Part shown: piece after piece, positions 7,605 through 15,087 of the stretch
How the letters are laid out: each line of letters begins with the position of its first letter
Position numbering within the stretch: the stretch's first letter is position 1
Source of the DNA: Reinekea marinisedimentorum
GTDB taxonomy: Bacteria; Pseudomonadota; Gammaproteobacteria; Pseudomonadales; Natronospirillaceae
Direction of reading: 5' to 3'
Length of the DNA stretch: 64,000 nucleotides
NCBI RefSeq assembly: GCF_004341165.1
Contig: NZ_SLZR01000008.1
Span: 124,001-188,000 of the forward strand
Program-made: the position numbers and the translations under genes
The notes under the pieces: generated by a model
Told to the model about the DNA's origin: nothing
Database searches by the model: none
What the model saw: only the letters and a program-made list of their open reading frames with translations

Positions 7605-10238
7605 ATGCCTGATTTGAGCCCGTTTTTTTCTCCTAATTCTATTGCTGTTATCGGCGGTTCTGAACGCGAAGGGAGTATGGGTGGCCTAGTGCTGCAAAAT
7701 CTCAAGAATTCCTGTTTTGAAGGCCAGGTGCATGCCGTAAACCTGAAAGGCTACGACAGCGTTTATGGCTTTCCCTGTGTCCGTTATTTAAAGGACATTC
7801 ATTCGGCTGTTGATCTGGCGATTATCTGTGTGCCGCCCAACGCTATTGTTTCAGTGTTGCGGCAGATGGCTAAGCTGAACATTAAGGCGACGATCATCCT
7901 TACCGGCGGTCTTGCAAGGCAATTGAGCTTAGGGGAACAAAGTCATTTAAAGGTGGCGCGCATAGCGTCTGAGCTCGGCATCCGCGTAATGGGGCCGAAT
8001 TGTTTAGGCGTGATGGTTCCTGAAATCCATCTGAATGCCACCTATTCGCATATTGAAGCATTGCCCGGCTCGGTGGCCTACATTGGCCACTCCGCGGCGT
8101 TGGGGACGGCTCTGTTGGATTGGGCGGGTGCTAAAGGCATTGGCTTTTCGCACTTCCTCACCCTGGGCGCCAGCGTTGATATACGCATTTCGGATGTGGT
8201 CGACTTTCTGGCCACCGACCGAAGGGTTAAGGCGATCCTGATTCATCTGGAGCAGGTGCGCGATTCCAACCGCTTGCTGACTGCTCTGCGGGCCGCCTCC
8301 AAGGCAAAGAAGGTGCTGGCCATTCGAACCCACAGCCAGATACGCCCCCCCAACGGCATTCTTGATGTTCAGAAGGTGGATTCTGAGTACTTTTCCCGCG
8401 CCGGTGTCTTGCAGGTTGATACCATTGATAGCCTGTTCAGCGGGCTGGAAATCCTATCCCGTGCCAAGCCGTTACATCACCGCAACCTGGCGATTGTCAG
8501 TAACGGTCTGGGTACTGCCTTATTGGCCAAGCAGTATCTGGAAAATCACGGCGGCCGCATGGCCACTATTTCAATGCCGGATGCGCTGAATGATAAAACT
8601 TGGTACCAGAAAGAAACCGGCGGTAATCCGGCTATTTTGCCGCCACGCGCAACCGGGCAACAGTATGTTGAGCTTATTAAAACGCTCGAGAAAGAGCCGG
8701 AGCTGGGCGCCATCCTTATCTTGCACAGCCCGAATCTGCGCTCGCTGAGTGCCAATATTTACCCGGAGTTGCTGAATCACACCAAGCGCAGCCGGCGACT
8801 GATTCTGACCTGTTTTCTGGGTGGCTTAACCACAGAAGATGCCAGAAAGGCATACGATGGCCGCGGTCTGCTGAATTTTGATTTTCCTTCCGACGCGGTT
8901 GATGCCTACCTCACTCTGGCCCGGCATACTGAGGCTCAGGAGCGGCTCAGGGAGACACCGTCATCCGATGCGCTGGGCTTTTTACCCGACCGCATTGAGG
9001 CTGAGCGGGTTATCGATCAGGCTGACCGTGCCGGACGAAGTTACTTAACCTGGCCCGAGGCGCGTCAGTTATTGCGCTCCTATGGTTTCAGGCTGGTCGA
9101 CAGTACCTTTGATACTGACTTTGAGCGCTGTGTTGCCAGGTTATCTCCGCGCTTTTTTCCGGCGGCGCTGCGCATCATTCACGAAACCTACAGTTATCCC
9201 TTTGCTTATCAGAATATACCGGCAGCCCGCTGGCGCGGTGCCAGAATTGAAATACCCGATGAAGCGACTCTGCGAGCTGCCCAGGTGGAGCTGGCCGCAG
9301 AAAAAGAACGCCGCCTGCCTGCTTCAAAAACGCTGGGCTGGGCTGTACAGCCGATGCGCAGAAAGGTCGATGCACTGCAGTTCAGCCTGGGTATAACCCG
9401 GGACCAAACCTATGGGCCGCTGATATTCATTGGTGAAGGCGGTTCACATGCCGACATGCTGGCCGATCGTGAAGTGGCATTGGCACCATTGAACTCGGCA
9501 TTAGCCAGGCAGTTGATTGAGCGAACCCACGGTTACCAGGTGCTGGCAGAGCGCAGTGAAAACCTGGATCAGGATGTAAAATCGTTGATTCGCCACCTGA
9601 TCGCCCTGTCACAAATGGTGATTGATCACCCGGAGCTTTCAGGCGTTGAAGTAAACCTGTTGTTGCAGAACGATTCACTGCCCCTGGTTCTGGGCGTGGC
9701 GGTTGCCTTGGGTAAACCAATGCGAGCGGCCCTGAATCCGTACCCGGTAGAGTTGGAGGAAAGCTACAAGACGGTCGATGGCAGGTCGATACTAATACGC
9801 CCGATACGGGGTGAGGATGAGCCGCTGCTGAAGGAGTTTTTCGCCGGCTTCGATGCCGATTCACTGCGACTGCGCTTCTTTTACAGTCGGCTTAAGTTTG
9901 AACACCTTGAATTAGCCGCAATGAGCCAAATTGACTATAACCGCGAGATGGTGTTTGTTGCCTCGGTAGACGATCACATTGTTGGTAAGATGCGGTTGTG
10001 GTTTGATGTAAATACCGCCAGCATGGAATTTGCGGTGATGGTATTGCCGGGCACTCAGGGGCTTGGGCTGGCTTCCAAGCTGATGGATAAAACCATCCTT
10101 TATGCACGCAGCAGGGGGGCACGATCGATCATTGCCGATGTGTTGCCGGAAAACACCTCAATGTTAGCGCTGGCGCGTAAATTTGATTTTGAAATTCACA
10201 GGGATGAAGACCTGATAAGGTTGGTTAAGCCGCTGTGA
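7605..10238 (+). CDS. patZ: Pat/PatZ-type protein lysine acetyltransferase
   Basis: An 877-residue protein with the domain order of E. coli PatZ (886 residues). An N-terminal CoA-binding Rossmann domain (SPNSIAVIGGSEREGSMGG, residues 8-26) is followed by succinyl-CoA-ligase-like and ATP-grasp-like regions lacking ligase activity in characterised Pat proteins, and a C-terminal GNAT domain from about residue 720 with the acetyl-CoA loop LPGTQGLGLASKLMD. Pat enzymes acetylate lysines of acyl-CoA synthetases and other metabolic enzymes using acetyl-CoA. I chose ATG 7605 over an upstream TTG at 7596 because SPFFSPNSIAVIG then sits at the family's usual distance from the N-terminus. nudC follows 26 bases later. 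Confidence 0.88.
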   Translation: MPDLSPFFSPNSIAVIGGSEREGSMGGLVLQNLKNSCFEGQVHAVNLKGYDSVYGFPCVRYLKDIHSAVDLAIICVPPNAIVSVLRQMAKLNIKATIILTGGLARQLSLGEQSHLKVARIASELGIRVMGPNCLGVMVPEIHLNATYSHIEALPGSVAYIGHSAALGTALLDWAGAKGIGFSHFLTLGASVDIRISDVVDFLATDRRVKAILIHLEQVRDSNRLLTALRAASKAKKVLAIRTHSQIRPPNGILDVQKVDSEYFSRAGVLQVDTIDSLFSGLEILSRAKPLHHRNLAIVSNGLGTALLAKQYLENHGGRMATISMPDALNDKTWYQKETGGNPAILPPRATGQQYVELIKTLEKEPELGAILILHSPNLRSLSANIYPELLNHTKRSRRLILTCFLGGLTTEDARKAYDGRGLLNFDFPSDAVDAYLTLARHTEAQERLRETPSSDALGFLPDRIEAERVIDQADRAGRSYLTWPEARQLLRSYGFRLVDSTFDTDFERCVARLSPRFFPAALRIIHETYSYPFAYQNIPAARWRGARIEIPDEATLRAAQVELAAEKERRLPASKTLGWAVQPMRRKVDALQFSLGITRDQTYGPLIFIGEGGSHADMLADREVALAPLNSALARQLIERTHGYQVLAERSENLDQDVKSLIRHLIALSQMVIDHPELSGVEVNLLLQNDSLPLVLGVAVALGKPMRAALNPYPVELEESYKTVDGRSILIRPIRGEDEPLLKEFFAGFDADSLRLRFFYSRLKFEHLELAAMSQIDYNREMVFVASVDDHIVGKMRLWFDVNTASMEFAVMVLPGTQGLGLASKLMDKTILYARSRGARSIIADVLPENTSMLALARKFDFEIHRDEDLIRLVKPL

Positions 10239-10264
10239 TCCAGACAGGTACTGAATAGTTTTCA

Positions 10265-11077
10265 ATGTTATATGAACTGAATAACCATAGCGTCGATTTC
10301 CCCACGGATACTCCCCAATTAGGCAAAGACAGCAAGCTGATTCTCTGGTTTCAGGGGCAGGTGCTCATGAATGGCTATGATATAGCCTGGTCGCTTGCCG
10401 AGCTTGACGATGAGTTTGAGGATCTGGAATTTGTCGCCCTGCTGGATGGTAAACCTTATTTTACGGCCAATTTGCCTGCAAAGCCTGAGGGGGCCGTGTT
10501 AAAGGCTTTGCGTGACCTGGCATACGTCAGTGAAACGGCCTTCATGCTTTGCGCCAGGGCCCGTAACTTGCTCGACTGGTACCGACAACATCGCTTCTGT
10601 GGCCAGTGTGGCCAGACGACTGAACGCATAAAAGGCGAACCTGCGACCAGCTGCAGTAAGTGTCGGCTGCGTTTTTATCCACGGATTTCCCCTTGCGTTA
10701 TTGTGGTTATCACCCGCGGTGATGAAATGCTGTTGGCTCAGGGCTACCGCCATCGTGATAAAGGCTGGTATGGGGCTGTTGCTGGCTTTATTGAAACCGG
10801 GGAGTCGGCTGAGCAGGCCGTTATCCGTGAAGTCCGGGAGGAAGTCGGTGTCGATGTCGGTAATATTCAGTATATGAACAGTCAGGCCTGGCCATTCCCC
10901 AACCAGCTCATGCTTGGTTTTACCGCAGAGTACCTGGCAGGTGAGATTCAGCCGCAACCGGGCGAGATAGAAGATGCCCGCTGGTTCAACATCAATGACC
11001 TTCCGAGTTATCCGCCGGGCACAACCATTGCTGGCTGGTTGATTCGACAGTACCAGCTTTCAAGACAGTCGGAGTAA
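10265..11077 (+). CDS. nudC: NAD(P)H pyrophosphatase / RNA decapping Nudix hydrolase NudC
   Basis: A 270-residue protein with NudC architecture: a divergent N-terminal domain, a zinc ribbon with Cys112, Cys115, Cys130 and Cys133, and a Nudix domain whose box GFIETGESAEQAVIREVREE starts at residue 174 and matches GX5EX7REUXEEXGU. The NADH-family signature after the box, SQPWPFPxS in E. coli, reads SQAWPFPNQ here. NudC hydrolyses NADH to NMNH and AMP and removes the NAD cap from RNA. It is transcribed with the acetyltransferase gene upstream and is convergent with the small ccoM gene. Confidence 0.93.
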   Translation: MLYELNNHSVDFPTDTPQLGKDSKLILWFQGQVLMNGYDIAWSLAELDDEFEDLEFVALLDGKPYFTANLPAKPEGAVLKALRDLAYVSETAFMLCARARNLLDWYRQHRFCGQCGQTTERIKGEPATSCSKCRLRFYPRISPCVIVVITRGDEMLLAQGYRHRDKGWYGAVAGFIETGESAEQAVIREVREEVGVDVGNIQYMNSQAWPFPNQLMLGFTAEYLAGEIQPQPGEIEDARWFNINDLPSYPPGTTIAGWLIRQYQLSRQSE

Positions 11078-11084
11078 CGTCTGG

Positions 11085-11195
11085 TTATTTGTGTTTTTGG
11101 GCGTCTTTACGCAGAAAGTAATAAACACCGCCAAAGAACGCGATCATTAAGCCAACGGTACCGAAACCGGCGAAGACAATGGTGTCCATATACAT
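11085..11195 (-). CDS. ccoM: Small cbb3 oxidase subunit CcoM
   Basis: A 36-residue peptide, MYMDTIVFAGFGTVGLMIAF then FGGVYYFLRKDAQKHK, forming one transmembrane helix with a positively charged C-terminus. Length, the VGLM(I/V)AFF core and the R/K-rich tail agree with CcoM, the small subunit of Pseudomonas stutzeri cbb3 oxidase. It lies downstream of anr on the same strand, near the cco cluster as in Pseudomonas-like genomes, and has its own FNR/Anr-type box (11256-11269) about 60-75 bases upstream of the start. A palindrome at 11201-11227 lies in the leader. No strong Shine-Dalgarno is seen. Confidence 0.78.
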   Translation of the reverse strand: MYMDTIVFAGFGTVGLMIAFFGGVYYFLRKDAQKHK

Positions 11196-11200
11196 AATTC

Positions 11201-11227
11201 ATTACTCATATCTAATATACGAGTAAT
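11201..11227. repeat. Inverted repeat in the ccoM leader
   Basis: ATTACTC and GAGTAAT form perfect 7-bp arms separated by 13 AT-rich bases, directly upstream of the ccoM start. It could be a leader hairpin or a regulator site; the half ACTC(A/G)TAT recurs upstream of ccoG and of the sulfide:quinone oxidoreductase gene. Confidence 0.5.
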
Positions 11228-11255
11228 GATTTTAGGGGAGGAGAGGGGTTGCAGA

Positions 11256-11269
11256 TTGATTTGCATCAC
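11256..11269 (-). promoter_or_regulatory. FNR/Anr box of ccoM
   Basis: TTGAT-TTGC-ATCAC matches the FNR/Anr consensus TTGATNNNNATCAA at nine of ten defined positions. Its centre lies about 67 bases upstream of the ccoM start codon, a distance that would place a class II activated start site roughly 25 bases before ATG. The anr gene next door encodes the matching regulator. Confidence 0.65.
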
Positions 11270-11292
11270 CGGAAGTAAAGCAAGCTTCCGGT
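11268..11292 (-). terminator. Hairpin after anr
   Basis: ACCGGAAG and CTTCCGGT form a perfect 8-bp stem just past the anr stop codon. There is no T-run, so it may be a weak terminator or mRNA 3'-end stabiliser that separates anr from ccoM. Its edge touches the ccoM FNR box. Confidence 0.45.
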
Positions 11293-11315
11293 TCGGCTTC
11301 CTACTTTAGTCGGTA

Positions 11316-12053
11316 TTACTCAATACCCAGCTCAATACGCTCACATTCAGCCAGAGAGGCGATTGATGTCAGTGCTTCAAAGTTGCTGATCACGATATCT
11401 TTAGCGCTGCCAGTGTGCTCCAGCAGCCCCTGCTTTTGAAAGCGGGTAAAAACGCGGGATACAGTTTCAACGGCCAGGCCAAGGTAGTTGGCGATATCGG
11501 CGCGAGACATGGTTAACCGGAAGGATGTGCCAGAAAAACCGCGGTGCTTGAAGCGTGCAGCCAGGTTAATCAGGAAAGAGGCAATGCGTTCCTCAGCGCT
11601 TTTTTTGCTGAGCAGCAGCATCATCTGTTGCTCTTCACGCAGCTCTTTACTCATCAGGCGCATCAGTTGGCGGCGAAGCTCAGGCATTCTGCCAGCCAGG
11701 TCATCCAGGCGATCGACCGGGATTTCACAGACGTTAGTGGTTTCCAGAACCTTTGCCGAAGCCGGGTAGGTGATAGTGTCGTAGCTTTCCAGGCCAACCA
11801 GTTCACTGGCCAGATGGAAGCCGGTGATTTGCTCTTCGCCTTCATTGGTCAGCGTGTAGGTTTTAACGGTTCCGGTACGGACAGCGAAGATCGCCCGGAA
11901 CTCATCACCCTGATAGAACAGGTGCTCGCCTTTTTGGATAGGCCGGCCTCGCTTAATGATCCCATCCAGAATATCCATATCTTCGATAGACAACGCCAGT
12001 GGTAAACATAGTGGATGCAAACTGCAATTTTTGCAGGCGGTCGATAACCCCAT
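11316..12053 (-). CDS. anr: Oxygen-sensing transcription regulator Anr/FNR
   Basis: A 245-residue CRP/FNR-family regulator. Cys7, Cys10, Cys16 and Cys109 correspond to the four ligands of the oxygen-labile [4Fe-4S] cluster (Cys20/23/29/122 in E. coli FNR). A cyclic-nucleotide-like beta-roll and dimer helix are followed by the helix-turn-helix at 183-206 with Glu196, Ser199 and Arg200 in VETVSR, the residues that read TTGAT half sites. Start ATG has GGAG seven bases upstream. A perfect FNR box sits 24-37 bases before the start, suggesting autoregulation. It is the expected activator of the ccoN and ccoM promoters and perhaps of cydA. Confidence 0.95.
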   Translation of the reverse strand: MGLSTACKNCSLHPLCLPLALSIEDMDILDGIIKRGRPIQKGEHLFYQGDEFRAIFAVRTGTVKTYTLTNEGEEQITGFHLASELVGLESYDTITYPASAKVLETTNVCEIPVDRLDDLAGRMPELRRQLMRLMSKELREEQQMMLLLSKKSAEERIASFLINLAARFKHRGFSGTSFRLTMSRADIANYLGLAVETVSRVFTRFQKQGLLEHTGSAKDIVISNFEALTSIASLAECERIELGIE

Positions 12054-12076
12054 CGAATGACTCCAGCTTAGAAAAC

Positions 12077-12090
12077 TTGATGTTTATCAA
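12077..12090 (-). promoter_or_regulatory. Perfect FNR/Anr box upstream of anr
   Basis: TTGAT-GTTT-ATCAA is an exact match to the FNR consensus. It lies in the 53-base gap between the ttcA stop and the anr start, only 24 bases from the anr ATG. Such a downstream position would fit repression of anr by its own product, as known for E. coli fnr. Confidence 0.75.
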
Positions 12091-12106
12091 TGATACTACA
12101 GAATAT

Positions 12107-13030
12107 CTATTGATGTACCTCACAAATAACATCTTTTTTATCAATGTTCTCTGTCGGCTCCCAGGTTTGGACCGTGGTTGAGCTCATTGGGGCATACTGG
12201 CTGTCTGAATTTATAGGCATCATAGGGATGCTGCTGGCTCTGAGTGATTCAAAATCGAAGTTGTTTCTGTCTGCCAGCTGAGAAAGTGAAACATTGGCGA
12301 TGGAGCGGAATATATTCTCAATTCTGCCCGGAAATTGCTTCTCCCATTCGCGACACATGGCCTTAATCGACTGTCGCTGCAGGTTTTCCTGTGAGCCGCA
12401 CAGGTTGCAAGGAATGATCGGGAACTGCTTGATCTCGGCGTAGCGCTCGATATCGGTCTCTTTGCAGTAAGCCAGCGGGCGAATAACGACATTGGTGCCG
12501 CTGTCACTGAGTAGTTTAGGCGGCATTGCTTTCAGCTTGGCTCCATGAAACATATTCAGGAACAGAGTTTCAATGATGTCATCGCGGTGATGACCCAGGG
12601 CTACTTTGGTTGCACCGATTTTATCGGCAAACGCGTAAATAGTGCTGCGGCGCAGTCTGGAGCATATACCGCAGGTGGTTTTACCTTCGGGCACGGTTTC
12701 CTGGACGATGGAGTAGGTATCGCGCTCTAAAATATGGAACGGTACGCCAATCTCCTTGAGGTAGGCAGGCAGTATCTCTTCAGGGAATCCGGGTTGTTTT
12801 TGGTCGAGGTTAACGGCCACCAGCTCGAAATTAACCGGTGCGCTTCTCTGCAGGCTGATCAGAATATCCAGCATGGTAAAAGAATCCTTACCGCCGGATA
12901 AACACACCATGACCTTGTCGCCTTCTTCAATCATGTTGTAGTCGGCAATAGCGCGACCGGTTTCCCGGCGCAGGCGTTTTTGCAGCTTGTTAAATTCGAG
13001 TTTTTCTTTCGCGCTATTAAAGTGTGTCAT
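12107..13030 (-). CDS. ttcA: tRNA 2-thiocytidine-32 synthetase TtcA
   Basis: A 307-residue cytoplasmic enzyme that thiolates C32 of certain tRNAs, using ATP and a [4Fe-4S] cluster. The PP-loop SGGKDS is at 45-50. The cluster-binding CGIC is at Cys120 and Cys123, with a third conserved Cys in PCNLCGSQ (Cys208 or Cys211). RPLAYCKE and LGHHRDD are also family signatures. Length fits E. coli TtcA (311). It lies upstream of anr on the same strand; ttcA next to an fnr-like gene is also seen in other gammaproteobacteria. Confidence 0.95.
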   Translation of the reverse strand: MTHFNSAKEKLEFNKLQKRLRRETGRAIADYNMIEEGDKVMVCLSGGKDSFTMLDILISLQRSAPVNFELVAVNLDQKQPGFPEEILPAYLKEIGVPFHILERDTYSIVQETVPEGKTTCGICSRLRRSTIYAFADKIGATKVALGHHRDDIIETLFLNMFHGAKLKAMPPKLLSDSGTNVVIRPLAYCKETDIERYAEIKQFPIIPCNLCGSQENLQRQSIKAMCREWEKQFPGRIENIFRSIANVSLSQLADRNNFDFESLRASSIPMMPINSDSQYAPMSSTTVQTWEPTENIDKKDVICEVHQ

Positions 13031-13104
13031 GAGTCTTGCAAAGTGATGAAAATTTGGTCGCGTTTTTTAACATGACTGAAATGAGCAGTAAATGACTTTA
13101 TTGT

Positions 13105-13578
13105 TCAGGCAGCAAATGTACGGTGGTTAAGTTCGGATTTTCGCTGCAGGTAATAGTTTTTAACTAAATTAACATGATTACCTTTAACGCAATGTTGAAA
13201 CCAGATCTCCGCCAGCTGTTGCTCAGTCAGTGCTGAAACGGCTATGGCCGTGTTCATTTCCAGCACCGAGGCAGAAATGGCGACCGCGTAGCCCCAGTTC
13301 AGGTTCAGCTCCAAATCGGGTGTTTCCAGAAACCGGCGCTGGCTGGCAAGGCCGCGCACGCAGCTCGCCTTCTCCGGGTCCAGTGCCAGGTAATTATCCC
13401 AAACCGCGTGATGAGTTTCGGAGGTTATCTGAAAGGGTCCAAACAACCCCTGTGAAGGTGAGAGCTCCGGCATCATCAGCAGTGAAAGGAAAGCACTGAG
13501 CTCTTTGTTTTCCGCGCCCATTGAATTCAGCGCCGGCTGCACAACCTGATTATGTAGCTGTTGAATTGTAAACATCAT
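13105..13578 (-). CDS. Unknown protein, possibly lysozyme-like
   Basis: I do not recognise this 157-residue protein with confidence. It has no signal peptide or membrane helix. The run GLFGPFQITSETHHAVWDNY (residues 44-63) followed by ASCVRGLASQRRFL and NWGYAVAISASVLE recalls substrate-cleft segments of lysozyme-like folds, but a catalytic Glu cannot be picked out. The start is supported by GGGGT five bases upstream of ATG-ATG. It is on the minus strand between ttcA and the GGCT gene, in the place where hemN stands in the related Pseudomonas cluster. Confidence 0.65.
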   Translation of the reverse strand: MMFTIQQLHNQVVQPALNSMGAENKELSAFLSLLMMPELSPSQGLFGPFQITSETHHAVWDNYLALDPEKASCVRGLASQRRFLETPDLELNLNWGYAVAISASVLEMNTAIAVSALTEQQLAEIWFQHCVKGNHVNLVKNYYLQRKSELNHRTFAA

Positions 13579-13677
13579 CAGTACCCCCTTAGCACCGTCT
13601 TAACTGTATTTTGACAGGCATTACTGAATAGTTTCTGAACAGCAATAATTGAACCAGTTGTGTATGGCTGGCGGCCA

Positions 13678-14274
13678 CTAGTGCTCGCGGCGTGAAAACC
13701 GCTGCTGCCACAGGTTAGGCAGGTGAGATTTCAAGACCTGGTCAATATGGGGGTGTCTTTCGTCTGACTTTAACGGGCGCGGATATAGCGGCCGCTCTCG
13801 ATCGTTCAGCAGGTATTGCCACTGGCCGGTTAATTCGGTGAAGCGTTGGGCGAAATGCGGGTGAATATCCAGGCAGCCATTCATAATGACATCCAGATAG
13901 CTTTGCAGAATGGGCTTGTCGAGGCTCGGTTGGCTGGTTTGCAGGCCAACGTAGGCCCATAGTACGCCCTCTTTTGGCAGGGGCTGATCGGACAGAGGAA
14001 TGACATTTTTCCAGTCAACAATGACCCTTTGGTAACCGGCTTCCCGTTCGTCAAAAAGGGCAAGATTTAGCTCATCGACGCTGAAATAAACACCATTGCA
14101 GACGGCGTTGGCATCAAGATGGGCACTGACCACGGTACAGTCGCCGGTTGGCGAATTCAGTGACCAGTGCCGGGCAATGCCCTGTACTTCGATAGGGTTG
14201 GCGCGGCTGGAAACGCCAGTGCGAGAGCGGCTGTCAGCGCAAATCAGGCTGCCATAGCCAAATATGTAGTTCAT
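13678..14274 (-). CDS. Gamma-glutamylcyclotransferase-like protein
   Basis: A 198-residue protein starting MNYIFGYGSLI, the glycine-rich YGSL loop that binds the gamma-glutamyl carboxylate in the GGCT/ChaC fold. A conserved acidic residue follows in LFDEREAGYQRV (near residue 76), matching the catalytic Glu of the family. Family members release 5-oxoproline from gamma-glutamyl peptides or glutathione. The gene ends 99 bases before the lysozyme-like unknown gene starts and is preceded by the TauE-like gene with two bases between, so it is likely cotranscribed with the end of the cco cluster. The exact substrate is not known. Confidence 0.8.
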   Translation of the reverse strand: MNYIFGYGSLICADSRSRTGVSSRANPIEVQGIARHWSLNSPTGDCTVVSAHLDANAVCNGVYFSVDELNLALFDEREAGYQRVIVDWKNVIPLSDQPLPKEGVLWAYVGLQTSQPSLDKPILQSYLDVIMNGCLDIHPHFAQRFTELTGQWQYLLNDRERPLYPRPLKSDERHPHIDQVLKSHLPNLWQQRFSRREH

Positions 14275-14276
14275 GT

Positions 14277-14921
14277 TTACAGCTCCATTGAACTGATTGC
14301 TTGGAAAGCAATTAAATAGGCAAATAAGAACAAGCAGACGGCGATGGCCGCTTTTGCTTTCGGGTTATTTAGCCACGGTCGAACATGTTGAGCAAACAGA
14401 CTGATGCCCATCATTGCCGGGAGGGTGCCAAGACCAAAAAATAACATGATGCCGGCGGAAATAATCAGCGATTGCTGAGCCAGGCTGAAAACAAGCGCGG
14501 TGTAAACCAGTCCACAGGGTATAAAGCCCCACAGTATGCCAAGAAAGTAGGCCGTAGAAATGGTCTTAACCGGTAAAACCTTGCGGATTAACGGCTGCAA
14601 CGAACGCCATATGGGTGTGCCTGCTTTTTCAAGCAGGCTCAGCGCCCTGGAGACATTAACGATATAGAGCGCGCTGAGTACCAGCAGCAGGCTCGAAAGC
14701 AGCTGCAGGTAAGGAAAAACCGTTTGCGGTATCCAACCGGTAAAGAACTGGCAGATAACCCCCAGCGTAACGTAGGTGCTAATTCGCCCAAGATTGTAGG
14801 CCAGCATCATGATTGGCTTCGCAGAGTTCAAACCGGCGGCTACTGCAAGCCCGCCACACATACCCATGCAATGGCTGGAGGACACGAGCCCGATTAAAAA
14901 AGCCGAGAACAGTTCAGTCAT
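14277..14921 (-). CDS. TauE/SafE-like (DsbD-like) membrane protein next to ccoS
   Basis: A 214-residue protein with six hydrophobic segments. It begins with an HCMGMCGG motif (SSSHCMGMCGG, residues 15-25) typical of the small 'sulfite exporter TauE/SafE' annotated proteins that accompany ccoS in many Proteobacteria, and has an FFGLGTLPAMMG motif in the fifth helix. Cys/Met/His in the first helix suggest a role in copper handling for oxidase assembly, which is inference. Its start overlaps the end of ccoS by eight bases, so the two are translationally coupled. Confidence 0.8.
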   Translation of the reverse strand: MTELFSAFLIGLVSSSHCMGMCGGLAVAAGLNSAKPIMMLAYNLGRISTYVTLGVICQFFTGWIPQTVFPYLQLLSSLLLVLSALYIVNVSRALSLLEKAGTPIWRSLQPLIRKVLPVKTISTAYFLGILWGFIPCGLVYTALVFSLAQQSLIISAGIMLFFGLGTLPAMMGISLFAQHVRPWLNNPKAKAAIAVCLFLFAYLIAFQAISSMEL

Positions 14922-15087
14922 CTTTATCCGAAGTTGGAATCATATCTTTATCATCGTCGAACAGAATTTTGTGTGCCGGGCTATCCAGATCATCGTACTG
15001 CCCGCTGCGCACAGTCCACCAGAAAAACAGACCCCCGACGGTAAGTAACAGCATGGTGACGGGAATTAAAAGAATCAAAATATCCAT
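14914..15087 (-). CDS. ccoS: cbb3 oxidase maturation protein CcoS
   Basis: A 57-residue protein with one N-terminal membrane helix (MDILILLIPVTMLLLTVGGL) followed by FFWWTVRSGQYDDLDSPAHK, the CcoS signature with the conserved WxVxxGQYDDLE-like stretch, and an Asp-rich tail. CcoS is needed for putting heme and copper into cbb3 oxidase. The ATG follows AGGAGGT closely and overlaps the ccoI stop by one base (TGATG). Confidence 0.93.
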   Translation of the reverse strand: MDILILLIPVTMLLLTVGGLFFWWTVRSGQYDDLDSPAHKILFDDDKDMIPTSDKDD

